A DNA stretch of 64,000 bases from Candidatus Flexifilum affinis (GCA_016713325.1 JADJPJ010000002.1:682001-746000), one strand, 5' to 3'. Positions 36,390-46,482 are shown, counted from the first letter of the stretch. Numbers and translations are program-made. The notes: a model not told the origin generated them from the sequence alone.

Positions 36390-39081
36390 GGTACACCTTT
36401 TGGACAGCCTCGCAAACCAGAACGATTCTAAACCCGGACGCGGCATAAGTGCAACTTTTCTTGCGATCTGCTCATTCGTCCTCTTAATTGCCTTTGGCAC
36501 CAGGCTTCTCGGGCTCGATTCTCAGAGTCTCTGGTTCGACGAAGGCTGGTCTGCCTATGCCGCCCAGCGGCCGACTCTCGTGGACGCGTTCAACGCCGAT
36601 GCGACCAACCCGCCGCTGTACTACGGCCTGCTGCACTTCGCGGCGTCGGCCTTCGGGACCAGTGAGTTCGCGCTTCGTTTCGTCTCGCTCCTCATCGGCC
36701 TGCCGGTGATTCCCCTTACGTTTTACCTGGGCGCACAGGTTGCCGGGCGGCGGGCGGGGGTGATTGCCGCCCTGCTCGCTGTGTTCTCGGCACCGCTGTG
36801 GTGGGCATCGCAGGAAGCGCGCATGTATACCCTGCTGGCGCTGCTGGTCCTGATCTGCGCGCTGGCCTGGGAACGGCTCCGCCGCCGGCCGACGCGTCTG
36901 GCCTGGCAGGCGCTCTGGGTTGCTGAGGTGCTCCTCCTGTACACCCACAACACGGGGCCTGTCATCGCCCTGTGGCTCAATGGGGTCACGCTCCTGTGGT
37001 GGGTGACTCGACGGCAATTGAAGCGGCCATCCTGGCGGCTGTGGTTCGCCGGTCAAATTCTTGTCGGCCTGCTGTGGCTGCCGTATTTTGCCACGCGCTT
37101 CCTGGCGCTGCCCGGCGCCAACAACGCTATTCAGACACGCCTGACCGTGGAAGATCTGCCCGCGCTGCTTCTTTCGCTCTGGAACGGCTTCTGGCAGGCG
37201 CCGCCGCGCCCCATACCTCCGCTGGAGCGCGAGGCGATCCTGGTGATTTTCGCGCTGACCGCTGTCCTGCTGATCGCAGCCTTGTATGCGGCGGCTCGCC
37301 CCGCTGGTCGCTGGTTGGCGCTCCACATCATCGCACTGACTGGCGGTTTGCTGGCCGGCTTATTGGTGCTCGGCAACGACCTGCATGGTCGCTATCTCGT
37401 GATGCTGGTCCCCTTGATGGCCGCGCTGGCGGCCGCCGGTCTGGCGCGCTGGCCGCTGGCACTGCGAGGAGGTGCGTTGCTGGCCGCTCTGGCCGTCTTT
37501 GCGCTGAGCGTCGCGACGGCCGTCCGCCCGGAGAATGCCCATGACGACGCGCGGGGCATGGTGCGCTACTACGCCGAAACGCTGGCGGCCGACGATACGG
37601 TGCTGGCCTGGTCCTACGCCGACCGCTATGAGCTGGCCTACTACTGGGAGCGCTTCGGCGTCCCAGCGCGACGCGTGACTCTGCCGGAAGGCGCCGACCT
37701 GGAGATCGTTCGTCCGCTGCTACCGACGACCGGCCGGGTCGCTTTGAATATCTGGTACACGCAGCGCGCCGACTACCGCGGCATGATGGGCTGCCTGCTG
37801 GCGCACGGCGTCGACGGCCCGCCGGCGGAGTTCACGACTGCCGGCATGACCAACCTGCTTTTCGAGCGTGCGCCGGAGAGCCTGCCGCGCATGCGCTCGG
37901 TCCAGTGGACCTTCGCCGATGGGCTTGGGACTCCGATGGCCACCGTGCGCGCGGCGGCCGATGTTCCGGGTTTTCCGTCTCACCAGTCAATGTGTCTCCC
38001 GATTGAGCTGGAGAATGGGCAAGGGGAGGCTGACTTGAAAGCCGCGGTCCTCGTGCGCGGACCGCTTGGCGACGTGATCGCACAGACCGATGCCGTGTTT
38101 GCCACGGCCGATCAGCGTCTGACGAGCACTCTTTTGCCCGGTGAGCGTGCCGACGCCTTTCCCCTGATCGCGCTGCCCTTCGGGAGTCCATCCGGAAACT
38201 ACCCGGTCTATCTGCGTCTCTACACCTCCCACGCAGATTCGGGAGAGCCCAAGGATCTGGAACCTCCGCGCGACCAGGGTCCGGTGGTCGGCAGAGACCT
38301 GCTGCTCGGCGTGTGGGATGCCGGCTCCGGGACCTGGCTCCCTCCGGCCGCCGCGCCAATGGAAGCCGATCGGCTGTCCGGCATCGACCTGGCTCCGGCG
38401 GATGGCGCCATGGTGCGGAATGGCGACGCCATCAGGGTGACCCTCGTCTGGCAGGGCGAAGGCCAGACAGAGGTCGTCACGCTGAATGATGAGGCCGGCA
38501 GTTGGAGTGAATCGAGCACAGTCGAGCAGGCCCTCATTCCAGGGGTGCTGCGCCAATGGTATGTCCTGCGCGTTCCAGCGGAAGCCGCCAGCGGAACGGT
38601 GGTGCTAAGGGTGGGCGATAGCGAGATCGCACGTTTCACAGTCGAGGCAGCGCCGATGCTGACCGAACTGCCGGACATGACATACCGTATCGACGCGAGT
38701 TTCCCCGAAGTCGGGGTGCTGGTTGGCCCATCGCTGCCCGACGGTCCGATGCAGCGAGCGACGGAACCGTTAGTGTCGCTCGTGTGGCAGGCGGAAGGAC
38801 CGTCTGCAGAGAGCTACACGGTGTTTGTGCAGCTCCTGGATGCCTCCGGCCAGGTGGTCGCGCAGAGCGACGCTGTACCGGCCTCCGGCACGCGGCCGAC
38901 CACTGGTTGGCGGGCGGGCGAGGTGGTCATCGACGAACATCGACTGCGCTTCAACGAGCGTGCGACCCCTGGCACTGCGCGGCTGATCGCCGGCTTATAC
39001 GATCCGCTCACGGGACGTCGTGTTCCTCTGAGCGATGGGCTGGACTACGCGGTGATTGCCGAGGCCGTAGAGGTGGAATAG
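36388..39081 (+). CDS. Membrane glycosyltransferase (GT39-like) with beta-sandwich tail
   Basis: This 897-aa protein has a basic N-terminus, helix 1 (~24-42) and a first outer loop DSQSLWFDEGWSAYAAQRP with the conserved acidic pair of lipid-linked-sugar mannosyl/arabinosyl-type transferases, then NPPLYYGLLHFAA. About 11-12 helices run to ~390. Residues ~400-897 are extracytoplasmic: a mixed domain, then at least two beta-sandwich modules. The last module contains VFVQLLDASGQVVAQSDAVP and GWRAGEVVIDEHRL, also found in the frameshifted paralogue at 19255-22007. It probably glycosylates surface proteins or polymers. The start is uncertain, because ATG 36388 shares CATG with the divergent FHA gene and has only a weak ribosome site. 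Confidence 0.85.
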   Translation: MVHLLDSLANQNDSKPGRGISATFLAICSFVLLIAFGTRLLGLDSQSLWFDEGWSAYAAQRPTLVDAFNADATNPPLYYGLLHFAASAFGTSEFALRFVSLLIGLPVIPLTFYLGAQVAGRRAGVIAALLAVFSAPLWWASQEARMYTLLALLVLICALAWERLRRRPTRLAWQALWVAEVLLLYTHNTGPVIALWLNGVTLLWWVTRRQLKRPSWRLWFAGQILVGLLWLPYFATRFLALPGANNAIQTRLTVEDLPALLLSLWNGFWQAPPRPIPPLEREAILVIFALTAVLLIAALYAAARPAGRWLALHIIALTGGLLAGLLVLGNDLHGRYLVMLVPLMAALAAAGLARWPLALRGGALLAALAVFALSVATAVRPENAHDDARGMVRYYAETLAADDTVLAWSYADRYELAYYWERFGVPARRVTLPEGADLEIVRPLLPTTGRVALNIWYTQRADYRGMMGCLLAHGVDGPPAEFTTAGMTNLLFERAPESLPRMRSVQWTFADGLGTPMATVRAAADVPGFPSHQSMCLPIELENGQGEADLKAAVLVRGPLGDVIAQTDAVFATADQRLTSTLLPGERADAFPLIALPFGSPSGNYPVYLRLYTSHADSGEPKDLEPPRDQGPVVGRDLLLGVWDAGSGTWLPPAAAPMEADRLSGIDLAPADGAMVRNGDAIRVTLVWQGEGQTEVVTLNDEAGSWSESSTVEQALIPGVLRQWYVLRVPAEAASGTVVLRVGDSEIARFTVEAAPMLTELPDMTYRIDASFPEVGVLVGPSLPDGPMQRATEPLVSLVWQAEGPSAESYTVFVQLLDASGQVVAQSDAVPASGTRPTTGWRAGEVVIDEHRLRFNERATPGTARLIAGLYDPLTGRRVPLSDGLDYAVIAEAVEVE

Positions 39082-39103
39082 GGGCAGGCGGTCTGCCTGC
39101 CCC
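39081..39103. terminator. Hairpin between convergent genes
   Basis: GGGGCAGGC and GCCTGCCCC form a perfect 9-bp stem with a 5-nt loop (GGTCT). It begins at the last base of the glycosyltransferase stop codon and lies 26 nt from the stop of the leftward secreted protein. No strong T-tract is present. Confidence 0.5.
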
Positions 39104-39128
39104 GGTCCCACTTTTCAGGCATTGCCCA

Positions 39129-40934
39129 TTAGGCGTTGGGCACAAACGTGTCGGAAATGCCGATGTGGAAGACGAGCAGGTACTGACCTTCGGTGCTGTT
39201 GTCGTAGCTGGTCATGTAGTAGGTCATGTAGTTGCTCTCACGATTCGCGCTCAACTGGATGCCGTTGAGGTAGGTGGTCAACATGGCGTCGTACTGCCAG
39301 CCAGACAGTGTGCCGGACGCGATGGTGACGTTGTAGTTGTCGAGGCGGACGCCGGTGTCATAGCATCGACTGGAGTCGCCGGCGTCGTCGCAGTAGATCT
39401 GGTTGCCGCTGTCGTCTGTGAGAACGTCGCTGGTGCCCGGAAAGGCCCGGAAAATGAGTGGATCGACGCCAGAGGTGCCTCGTGTGATCATGTAGGTCGT
39501 CAATGGCACACCGGAGGAGGCCATGCCAGGCGTGATATTGACCGAGAATGGATCGCCCGCGCCATCGGCGCTGGTCACTGCCATGCCCTCCAGGATGAGC
39601 AGGAATTCGCCGGTCTGATTGCCGTAGCCGCCGACGACCAGTGAGATGTCGGCGAAGGCCGAGGCGGAGTTCTGACTGAAGTTGACCTGGGCGCTCAGGT
39701 TGGAGCCGGGAACGCTGCCCGTGGTGGGCAGATTGGCGGAATAGCGGCGCGCACCGGCTTCGTCGTCGCTGCACAGGCCGTTGCCGGTGGCGGTGTTCAG
39801 GACTGCCAGCACCGGGTCGAACCCGTTGAGGCCGACGGCAGTCGCCGTGTAGGTGAAGCCGGAGCGCATCTCATTGACGATGACCTCCACGCCATTGTCG
39901 AAGGTGGTGCCATCGTCGCACGTCACCGACATGCCGGGCACGAAATCGCTACCTGCGACCGACGGCGGCGCAGTGGGTGCGATCTGCTGCAGACCGCCAC
40001 CCTGCGTTTCTGGGGAGGTCGTTAGCCCGCCGCCGGACGATCCGCCGGAACGTGCCGTCGCTGCGTCGGAAATGCCGATGTGGAAGACGAGGAGGTATTG
40101 GCCCTCGGTGCTGTTGTCATAGCTCGTCATGTAGTAGGTCAGATAGTTGCTCTCGCGGTTGGCGTTGAGCTGAATGCCGTCCAGAGAAGTGGTCAGCATG
40201 GCGTCGTACTGCCAGCCGGGCAGGGTACCCGAATCGATCGTGATACTGTAGTTGTCGAGGCGCACGCTGGAGCCGTAACAGCGGCTGGAGTCGCCAGCAT
40301 CGTCACAGTAGATCTGGTTGCCGTTGTTGTCGGTCAGAACGTCGCTGGTGCCTGGAAAGGCCTGGAAGACAAGCGGGTCGACGCCGGAGGTGCCCCGGGT
40401 GACCATGTAGGTGGTCAGCGGAACCCCGGAAGCGGCCATGCCAGGCGTTATGTTGACCGAGAATGCGTCGCCCGCGCCGTCAGCCGAGGTGACGCCCATA
40501 CCCTCGAGAATGAGCAGGAATTCGCCGGTCTGGTTGCCATAGCCGCCAACGACCAGCGAGATGTCGGCGAAGGCTGAGGCCGATCTCTGGCTGAAGTTGA
40601 CCTGAGCGCTCAGATTGGAACTGGGAACGCTGCCCGTCGTGGGGAGGTTCGCGGCATAGCGGCGCGCGCCCGCTTCGTCGTCGCTGCACAGGCCGTTGCC
40701 GGTGGCAGTGTCCAGGACTGCCAGCACCGGATCGAAGCCGTTCAGGCCTACCGCGGTGGCCGTGTAGGTGAAACCGGATCGCATCTGGTTGACGATGATC
40801 TCCACGCCGCTTTCCAACGTGGTGCCGTCGTCGCACGTCACTGTCAGCCCGGCGGGGGTCTGGGCGATCGCCGGCGCCGCAGCGAGTAGACCGAGAATCA
40901 TGATCAAAAAGAACGAAGCTTTAGAGGCTTTCAC
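39129..40934 (-). CDS. Secreted protein of two near-identical 260-residue units
   Basis: This 601-aa protein belongs to no family I recognise. The N-terminus is a clear signal peptide (VKASKASFF then a Leu/Ile/Ala core, AIAQ cleavage region at about 25). Unit 1 covers residues ~31-290 and unit 2 ~336-595, joined by a Gly/Ser/Thr/Pro linker. By eye the units differ at about 29 of 260 positions with no gaps. Each contains five cysteines, including SVTCDDGTT, GLCSDDE, IYCDDAGDSSRC, and ends in YLLVFHIGISD. The Asp-rich beta pattern suggests an extracellular adhesin or binding protein. GTG 40934 is chosen because AGGAGA lies six bases upstream. No anchor motif is visible. Confidence 0.85.
   Translation of the reverse strand: MKASKASFFLIMILGLLAAAPAIAQTPAGLTVTCDDGTTLESGVEIIVNQMRSGFTYTATAVGLNGFDPVLAVLDTATGNGLCSDDEAGARRYAANLPTTGSVPSSNLSAQVNFSQRSASAFADISLVVGGYGNQTGEFLLILEGMGVTSADGAGDAFSVNITPGMAASGVPLTTYMVTRGTSGVDPLVFQAFPGTSDVLTDNNGNQIYCDDAGDSSRCYGSSVRLDNYSITIDSGTLPGWQYDAMLTTSLDGIQLNANRESNYLTYYMTSYDNSTEGQYLLVFHIGISDAATARSGGSSGGGLTTSPETQGGGLQQIAPTAPPSVAGSDFVPGMSVTCDDGTTFDNGVEVIVNEMRSGFTYTATAVGLNGFDPVLAVLNTATGNGLCSDDEAGARRYSANLPTTGSVPGSNLSAQVNFSQNSASAFADISLVVGGYGNQTGEFLLILEGMAVTSADGAGDPFSVNITPGMASSGVPLTTYMITRGTSGVDPLIFRAFPGTSDVLTDDSGNQIYCDDAGDSSRCYDTGVRLDNYNVTIASGTLSGWQYDAMLTTYLNGIQLSANRESNYMTYYMTSYDNSTEGQYLLVFHIGISDTFVPNA
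39150..39929 (-). repeat. Internal repeat unit 2 of the secreted protein
   Basis: This 780-bp segment encodes SVTCDDGTT to HIGISD. It aligns without indels to 40065-40844 at an offset of exactly 915 bp. Confidence 0.9.
40065..40844 (-). repeat. Internal repeat unit 1 of the secreted protein
   Basis: This 780-bp segment encodes TVTCDDGTT to HIGISD, the partner of 39150-39929. The 135-bp spacer (39930-40064) encodes the Gly/Ser/Pro linker. Confidence 0.9.
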
Positions 40935-41036
40935 GATGATCTCCTGGCACGCAAACATAACCTTGATTGAAAGTATCCACGATTTTCCAAAAAACCAAGA
41001 AGAATTCGGGAATCTTTTATACATGTAATGGCAAGT

Positions 41037-41052
41037 TTCATTCTAGAATGAA
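41037..41052. promoter_or_regulatory. Perfect 16-bp palindrome upstream of the histidine kinase
   Basis: TTCATTCTAGAATGAA is a perfect dyad 25 bp before the kinase ATG and about 100 bp from the divergent secreted-protein start. It contains TAGAAT on both strands, so it could be an operator, a -10 element, or both. I find no convincing -35 for either direction. Confidence 0.45.
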
Positions 41053-41076
41053 TACGTTGAGAAACGAGGGAGTGAT

Positions 41077-44000
41077 ATGGTATTTGCGCAAGAAGCAGTG
41101 AGTTCGGACCGAACGGTCTCCGAAGAATTCGACAAAATCCTCCAACTGATCGGTACCCGGCTCGGTGCGAATACCGAAAACGGAGAGAGCAACGGTGGGT
41201 TTGACGCAGCGGCCTTCCAGAGCATGGCCGAAGACCTGCGCCGCCAGGTCCGCGGCCTCGAAGATATTCGCGCCGCTCTCGACGAGCATTCCATCGTCGC
41301 TATTACCGATCAGCGCGGTATTATCCAGTACGTCAACGACAAATTCACGCAGATCTCGCAGTACTCGCGCGAGGAATTGATCGGCCAGGACCATCGCATC
41401 ATCAATTCCGGGTATCACTCGAAAGAGTTCATCCGCGAGCTGTGGGTCACGGTTGCCAATGGCCGCACCTGGAAGGGGCAGTTCAGAAACAGGGCGAAGG
41501 ACGGCTCACATTACTGGGTCGATTCGACGATCGTTCCCATCCTTGATGAACACGGAAAACCCTACCAGTACGTCGCCATTCGCACGGATGTAACCGAAAA
41601 GAAGCGGCAAGAACAGGAACTGGAGCGCCGCGCTGCCGAGCTGGAAGCGCTGTCCAAAGTGGGCGTGGCGGTCACCCAGATCGTCGATCTGGAGCAGGTG
41701 CTTCAGCTCATTTGCGATCTCACCAAAGAGCAGTTCGGCCTCTACCATGCGCATATCTATCTGATGGATGAGGCGACGAACTCGCTCGTCCTGGCCGCCG
41801 GGGCAGGTGAACCGGGGCGGCTCATGCGCGCCCGTGGACACCGTATCTCCTTCACGCACCCACGCAGTATCGTGGCTGGCGCCGCACGAACGCGGGCGGT
41901 GAACATTGTCAACGACGTCACCGATACGCCAGACTTTCTACCGAACCCACTGCTGCCAGAGACGCGCTCGGAGATGGCTGTACCGATGATCGTCGGCGAC
42001 CAGCTGGTGGGCGTCCTCGACGTGCAGTCAGAGACCTTCGATCGCTTCGACGAGCAGGATACTCAGGTCAAGTCGGCGCTGGCTGCGCAGGCCGCCATCG
42101 CGGTGGAAAACGCGCGGCGGTTCACAACCATCAACCGCAACGTCACCGATCTGCAGGCTGTGACCGACGTGGGCACGGCGATCACGACCATCTTCAACCT
42201 GGACGAACTGCTGATCAGAGTCGTCGAGCTGGCCAAAGAGCGCTTCAGCCTGTATCACGCCCATATCTACCTGTTCGATCCGGCGAGCAACATGCTCGTC
42301 CTGGCGGCAGGCGCGGGCGAAGCGGGTCGCGTGATGAAGTCGCGCGGACACCGCATTGCGATGGAGCACCCCCACAGTATCGTGGCGAACGCAGCGCGGA
42401 CCCGGCAGCCAAAAATCGTGAACGACGTCACGGACACGCCGGACTTCCTGCCGAACCCGCTGCTGCCGGAGACGCGCTCCGAGCTGGCGGTCCCAATGAG
42501 CATCGGCGATCAACTGGTCGGCGTACTGGACGTGCAGTCGACAGAGGTCAATCGCTTTGACGAGACGGACGCCAAGGTGCAGTCATCGCTCGCTTCTCAG
42601 GCGGCTATCGCAGTCGAGAACGCGCGGCGGTTCTCCACCATCCAGCAGGTCAGCGCGTATCAACAAGCCCTGCTCGAAGGCGCCAATTACAGCATCATCG
42701 CCACGGACCCTGATGGCCGGATCCTCGCGTTCAATCAGGGCGCGGAAAGCCTCGTCGGTTATGCGGCAGAAGAGATGATAGGCAAGAACAGCCCGGCGAT
42801 TCTCCACGATCTCGACGAGGTCGTCGCGAGGGCGAAGGTGCTCAGCGAAGAACTAAAGACAGTGATTGAGCCGGGATTTGGCGTTTTCGTAGCCAAGGCG
42901 CGGTTGGGCCTTGCAGACGAAAACGAGTGGACGTACATCCGCAAGGATGGTCGCCGCGTTCCGGTGCGTCTATCCGTTACTGCTGTGCGCGACGCTTCCG
43001 GCGCCGTCGCTGGCTTTATGGGTATCGCGAGTGATGTCTCTTCGCAGAAACAGGCCGAAGCGCGCATTCAACGCAACATAGCGACGCTGCAAGCGGTGGC
43101 CGATGTCGGCACCGCCGTCACGACCTACCTGGAACTGGACCAACTGCTTCCCGCAGTCGTTGAACTGACCAAGGAGCGGTTCGATCTGTATCATGCACAC
43201 ATTTATCTGCTGGATGAGGCCGCGGGACGGCTGAAACTGGTCGCTGGTGCTGGTGAGCCAGGCCGAATTATGCTGGCGCGCAATCACTCCATTCCCTATC
43301 AGGCGACATCGCTGGTGGCCACGGCAGCTCGTGAACGGCAGGCCGTCATCGTCAACGACACGCTGGCATCTCCAAGCTTCCTGCCAAATCCGCTGCTGCC
43401 AGAAACGCGATCGGAGGCGTCGCTGCCGCTGCTCGTCGGCGATACGCTGATCGGCGTGATGGACGTTCAGGCGAGGACAGCATATCGCTTCGACGATGAC
43501 GACGTACGCGCCATGAGCACTCTGGCGTCTCAGATCGCCATCGCGGTGCAGAACGCGCATGCCTTCGCCAGCGTACAGCAGGCGCGCGCGGAAGTTGCCC
43601 GCGTCTACGATATGTCGCTCGATCTCATCGGCAGCGCCGGCTTCGATGGCTACTTCCGTGAGATCAACCCCGCCTGGGAACGCACGCTGGGCTATCCGCG
43701 TGAAGAACTGATGCAGCAGCCGTTCCTGGCTTTCGTGCATCCTGATGATCAGGATGCGACCCTTCAGGCGGCGGCTGGCCTCGCCCAGGGCGAACCGGCT
43801 GTACGGTTCCTCAATCGCTATCGCACGCGCAGTGGCGAGTACCGCTGGATCCAGTGGAACTCGGTCTCCGCGATGGACGAGCAGAAGATTTATTTCGTCG
43901 CGCATGACGTGACGGATCAGCAGCTCTTGCAGATTCAGCGTGAAGAATTGCTGCGCGTAGCGGAAGAACAGGCGGCGCGCGAACGTCAAACGGCCGACCG

Positions 44001-44715
44001 TCTGCGCGAAGTCGACCGTCTCAAATCGCAGTTCCTCGCGAACATGTCACACGAACTTCGCACGCCTCTGAACTCGATCATCGGCTATTCCGAGATCCTG
44101 CTCGATGGCGACGATGGCGAACTGACCGAGGATGCGCACGAAGACGTGCAGACCATCTACGACAGCGGCCGTCATTTGCTCAGCCTGATTAACGAGATCC
44201 TGGATCTTGCCAAGATCGAGGCCGGTGAGCTCAAACTGAACGCGGAAAAGGTCGACCTGGATCGCCTGGTCAACGACGTGGTGCAGTCCTCGCAGGTGCT
44301 GGTCAAGGGCCGATCCGTAGAGCTGTGCCTCGATATCGAGCAGCCGGGCCTGGAGGTCGTGAGCGATCCGCTGCGCCTGCGCCAGGTCATCACCAATCTG
44401 CTCAGCAATGCCACGAAGTTCACTGAACAGGGTTCCATCACGGTGCGTGTCACAATGAGCGGCAAGCACTTCGCCAGAGTGGCGGTGCAGGATACGGGCA
44501 TCGGTATGAAGCAGGAAGACCTGGATGCGATCTTCGAGCGCTTCCGTCAGGTGGACGGATCGTCGACACGCCGCGCAGGCGGCACCGGTCTGGGGCTGGC
44601 AATTACGCGCAATCTCATCGAACTGCTGGGTGGTGAAATCGGCGTGGAAAGCCAGGTGGGAGCAGGTTCGACCTTCTGGTTCACGCTGCCGCTGAGTACT
44701 TCGCAGAATCGTTGA
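41077..44715 (+). CDS. Soluble multi-sensor histidine kinase (PAS-GAF-GAF-PAS-GAF-PAS-HisKA-HATPase)
   Basis: This 1212-aa protein has no membrane helix. Approximate domains: PAS1 60-175 ([15 protein letters not shown]), GAF1 190-345, GAF2 360-520, PAS2 530-665, GAF3 675-830, PAS3 845-965, HisKA 975-1055 with phospho-acceptor His992 ([19 protein letters not shown]), and HATPase 1090-1205 ([24 protein letters not shown]). The three GAF domains are close copies sharing [15 protein letters not shown] and [13 protein letters not shown]. Ligands are unknown; there is no chromophore cysteine pattern I can assert. AGGGAG lies five bases upstream. Downstream genes encode receiver domains, its likely targets. 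Confidence 0.95.
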   Translation: MVFAQEAVSSDRTVSEEFDKILQLIGTRLGANTENGESNGGFDAAAFQSMAEDLRRQVRGLEDIRAALDEHSIVAITDQRGIIQYVNDKFTQISQYSREELIGQDHRIINSGYHSKEFIRELWVTVANGRTWKGQFRNRAKDGSHYWVDSTIVPILDEHGKPYQYVAIRTDVTEKKRQEQELERRAAELEALSKVGVAVTQIVDLEQVLQLICDLTKEQFGLYHAHIYLMDEATNSLVLAAGAGEPGRLMRARGHRISFTHPRSIVAGAARTRAVNIVNDVTDTPDFLPNPLLPETRSEMAVPMIVGDQLVGVLDVQSETFDRFDEQDTQVKSALAAQAAIAVENARRFTTINRNVTDLQAVTDVGTAITTIFNLDELLIRVVELAKERFSLYHAHIYLFDPASNMLVLAAGAGEAGRVMKSRGHRIAMEHPHSIVANAARTRQPKIVNDVTDTPDFLPNPLLPETRSELAVPMSIGDQLVGVLDVQSTEVNRFDETDAKVQSSLASQAAIAVENARRFSTIQQVSAYQQALLEGANYSIIATDPDGRILAFNQGAESLVGYAAEEMIGKNSPAILHDLDEVVARAKVLSEELKTVIEPGFGVFVAKARLGLADENEWTYIRKDGRRVPVRLSVTAVRDASGAVAGFMGIASDVSSQKQAEARIQRNIATLQAVADVGTAVTTYLELDQLLPAVVELTKERFDLYHAHIYLLDEAAGRLKLVAGAGEPGRIMLARNHSIPYQATSLVATAARERQAVIVNDTLASPSFLPNPLLPETRSEASLPLLVGDTLIGVMDVQARTAYRFDDDDVRAMSTLASQIAIAVQNAHAFASVQQARAEVARVYDMSLDLIGSAGFDGYFREINPAWERTLGYPREELMQQPFLAFVHPDDQDATLQAAAGLAQGEPAVRFLNRYRTRSGEYRWIQWNSVSAMDEQKIYFVAHDVTDQQLLQIQREELLRVAEEQAARERQTADRLREVDRLKSQFLANMSHELRTPLNSIIGYSEILLDGDDGELTEDAHEDVQTIYDSGRHLLSLINEILDLAKIEAGELKLNAEKVDLDRLVNDVVQSSQVLVKGRSVELCLDIEQPGLEVVSDPLRLRQVITNLLSNATKFTEQGSITVRVTMSGKHFARVAVQDTGIGMKQEDLDAIFERFRQVDGSSTRRAGGTGLGLAITRNLIELLGGEIGVESQVGAGSTFWFTLPLSTSQNR

Positions 44716-44727
44716 AGCTGACACCTC

Positions 44728-44753
44728 CCGAGGGGGATCTTTATCCCCCTCGG
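44728..44753 (+). terminator. Strong hairpin between kinase and enzyme-receiver genes
   Basis: CCGAGGGGGAT and ATCCCCCTCGG form a perfect 11-bp stem with a CTTT loop, 13 nt after the kinase stop and 25 nt before the next start. No T-tract follows, so it may be a processing or attenuation site rather than a full terminator. Confidence 0.5.
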
Positions 44754-44777
44754 ATACCCTTCAGGACAGGATAATAA

Positions 44778-46460
44778 GTGTTCTTCTCACACAGCGTTTG
44801 CCTGGAGTGCGGCACAACGCAGCCAAATGACCTCATGCAGTCCGCATGCACGCAGTGTGGTTCCCCGTGGCTGGAGGCGCGTTATGACTATGACGCGGTT
44901 CGCAGCCGCTGGACCGATCTGACGCAGCTGGCCAGGCGACCCGCGTCGCTCTGGCGCTACTCCGAGCTGCTGCCGGTGGAAGGACCGGATCCGGCGATCT
45001 CGCTCGGAGAAGGGGGTACGCCTTTCACCCGTCTCTGGCAGTACGAGCAGATATTTGGGCATGAGCACATCTACATTAAGGACGAGCGTCAGAATCCGAC
45101 CGGCTCGTTTAAGGATCGACAGGCCGCGCTTGTTGTGACGGCGCTGCGTCGCGCGGGAGTCAAGGAATACGTGCTGGCCTCGACGGGCAATGCCGGAGCG
45201 GCCTACGCGGCCTACTGCGCGCGCGCCGGCATCAAGCTGTGGCTCTTCGTCACCAGTCTCGTCCCCTCTGAGAAGATGCGCGAAGCGGCCCTGTACGGCG
45301 CTGAAGTCGTGAAAGTCTCCAGCACCTACGACGAAACGAAACACATTGCCATGGAATTCGCCAACCGCCGGGGCATTCTCTTCGACAAGGGCTCACGGAC
45401 CATCCCCGGTAAAGAGAGCATGAAGACGCTGGCCTTCGAGATTGCCGAGCAGCTCGGGTTGGCATACGACGAGCGCGACCAGCGTTGGCGCAGCCCGGAC
45501 TGGTATATTCAGGCCGTGAGCGGCGGCATCGGGCCGCTCGGCGTCTGGAAGGGGTTCACCGAACTCTACGACATGGGCCTGATCGACCGGCTGCCGAAAA
45601 TGGGCATCGTACAGGTCGAGGGTTGTGCGCCGATGGTGCACGCATTTGCGGCGGGACAGCGCACGGCGGAACCGGTCGTGCCGCAGACGCTGATCACCGT
45701 TCTCTCGACCGGCGACCCCGGCCTGAGCTACGTCCAGCTCTACGACGCGGTGGTGGGCGGTGGCGGCACGATGATCAGCGTCGACGATGGCGAGGCCTTC
45801 GACGCCATGCGTCGCGTGGCCAGCAAAGCCGGTCTGTCGGTCGAGCCGGCGACGGCGGTCGCTTTTGCCGGTCTGGAGAAGCTGTTGAACCGTTCGATCA
45901 TCCGACCCGGCGAGGTCGTCGTGGTCAATTGCTCCGGCCACACCTTCCCGGCGGAGAGTCACGTGCTCGGCGATCAGTATCTGATCAACCTGGAACTACA
46001 GGCAGGGGCGCGCACCAGCCATGACGAGGGCATGAGTGCTGCCTTCCGGCAGATCGACGAGCAGGTCACGACCATTCTGGTTGTGGATGACAACCCGAAC
46101 GATCGGCGGCTGATCAAGCGGCTGCTGCGCACCTACAAGCAGTACCGCATTCTGGAGGCCGACAATGGAATGACGGGATTGCAGAGCGCACAGGAGAATC
46201 ATCCGGATCTCATCGTCACCGACCTGACCATGCCGGAAATGGACGGCTTTACGCTGCTGGATCGGTTAAAATCTGTTCAGTCGACCATGAATATTCCCGT
46301 TGTCGTCGTGTCGGCGAAGAATCTCACGTCGATGGATCGAAGCCATCTGGAGCAATACAGCGAGTCGATCTGGACCAAGGGGGGGTTCAGTACCCGTCAG
46401 CTTGTCGACCATATCGTCGATACGCTGGGGGACGTGCCTGTGCATCGCGACGAAAATTAA
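44778..46460 (+). CDS. Threonine-synthase-like PLP enzyme fused to a response-regulator receiver domain
   Basis: This 560-aa protein has two parts. Residues 1-410 form a fold-type II PLP enzyme of the threonine synthase group. It has an N-terminal CxxC-CxxC ribbon (CLECGTT, CTQCGSP), EGGTPFTRL, Schiff-base Lys112 in [24 protein letters not shown], the phosphate loop [14 protein letters not shown] and [11 protein letters not shown]. Residues 430-555 form a CheY-like receiver with Asp437-Asp438, phospho-acceptor Asp482 ([12 protein letters not shown]), Ser512 and Lys534, all expected residues present. The linker is short (~15 aa) and in frame. The start is GTG with CAGGAT seven bases upstream. 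The neighbours are a histidine kinase and two receivers, suggesting phospho-control of the enzyme. Whether it makes threonine is inference. Confidence 0.93.
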   Translation: MFFSHSVCLECGTTQPNDLMQSACTQCGSPWLEARYDYDAVRSRWTDLTQLARRPASLWRYSELLPVEGPDPAISLGEGGTPFTRLWQYEQIFGHEHIYIKDERQNPTGSFKDRQAALVVTALRRAGVKEYVLASTGNAGAAYAAYCARAGIKLWLFVTSLVPSEKMREAALYGAEVVKVSSTYDETKHIAMEFANRRGILFDKGSRTIPGKESMKTLAFEIAEQLGLAYDERDQRWRSPDWYIQAVSGGIGPLGVWKGFTELYDMGLIDRLPKMGIVQVEGCAPMVHAFAAGQRTAEPVVPQTLITVLSTGDPGLSYVQLYDAVVGGGGTMISVDDGEAFDAMRRVASKAGLSVEPATAVAFAGLEKLLNRSIIRPGEVVVVNCSGHTFPAESHVLGDQYLINLELQAGARTSHDEGMSAAFRQIDEQVTTILVVDDNPNDRRLIKRLLRTYKQYRILEADNGMTGLQSAQENHPDLIVTDLTMPEMDGFTLLDRLKSVQSTMNIPVVVVSAKNLTSMDRSHLEQYSESIWTKGGFSTRQLVDHIVDTLGDVPVHRDEN

Positions 46461-46463
46461 GTT

Positions 46464-46482
46464 CGACAAGACTGTCTTGTCG
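46464..46482. promoter_or_regulatory. Perfect 19-bp dyad after the fusion gene
   Basis: CGACAAGAC-T-GTCTTGTCG is a perfect inverted repeat of 9-bp arms with a 1-nt centre, 3 nt after the stop codon and about 80 nt before the next response regulator. The one-base centre suits a protein-binding site better than an RNA hairpin. Confidence 0.45.
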
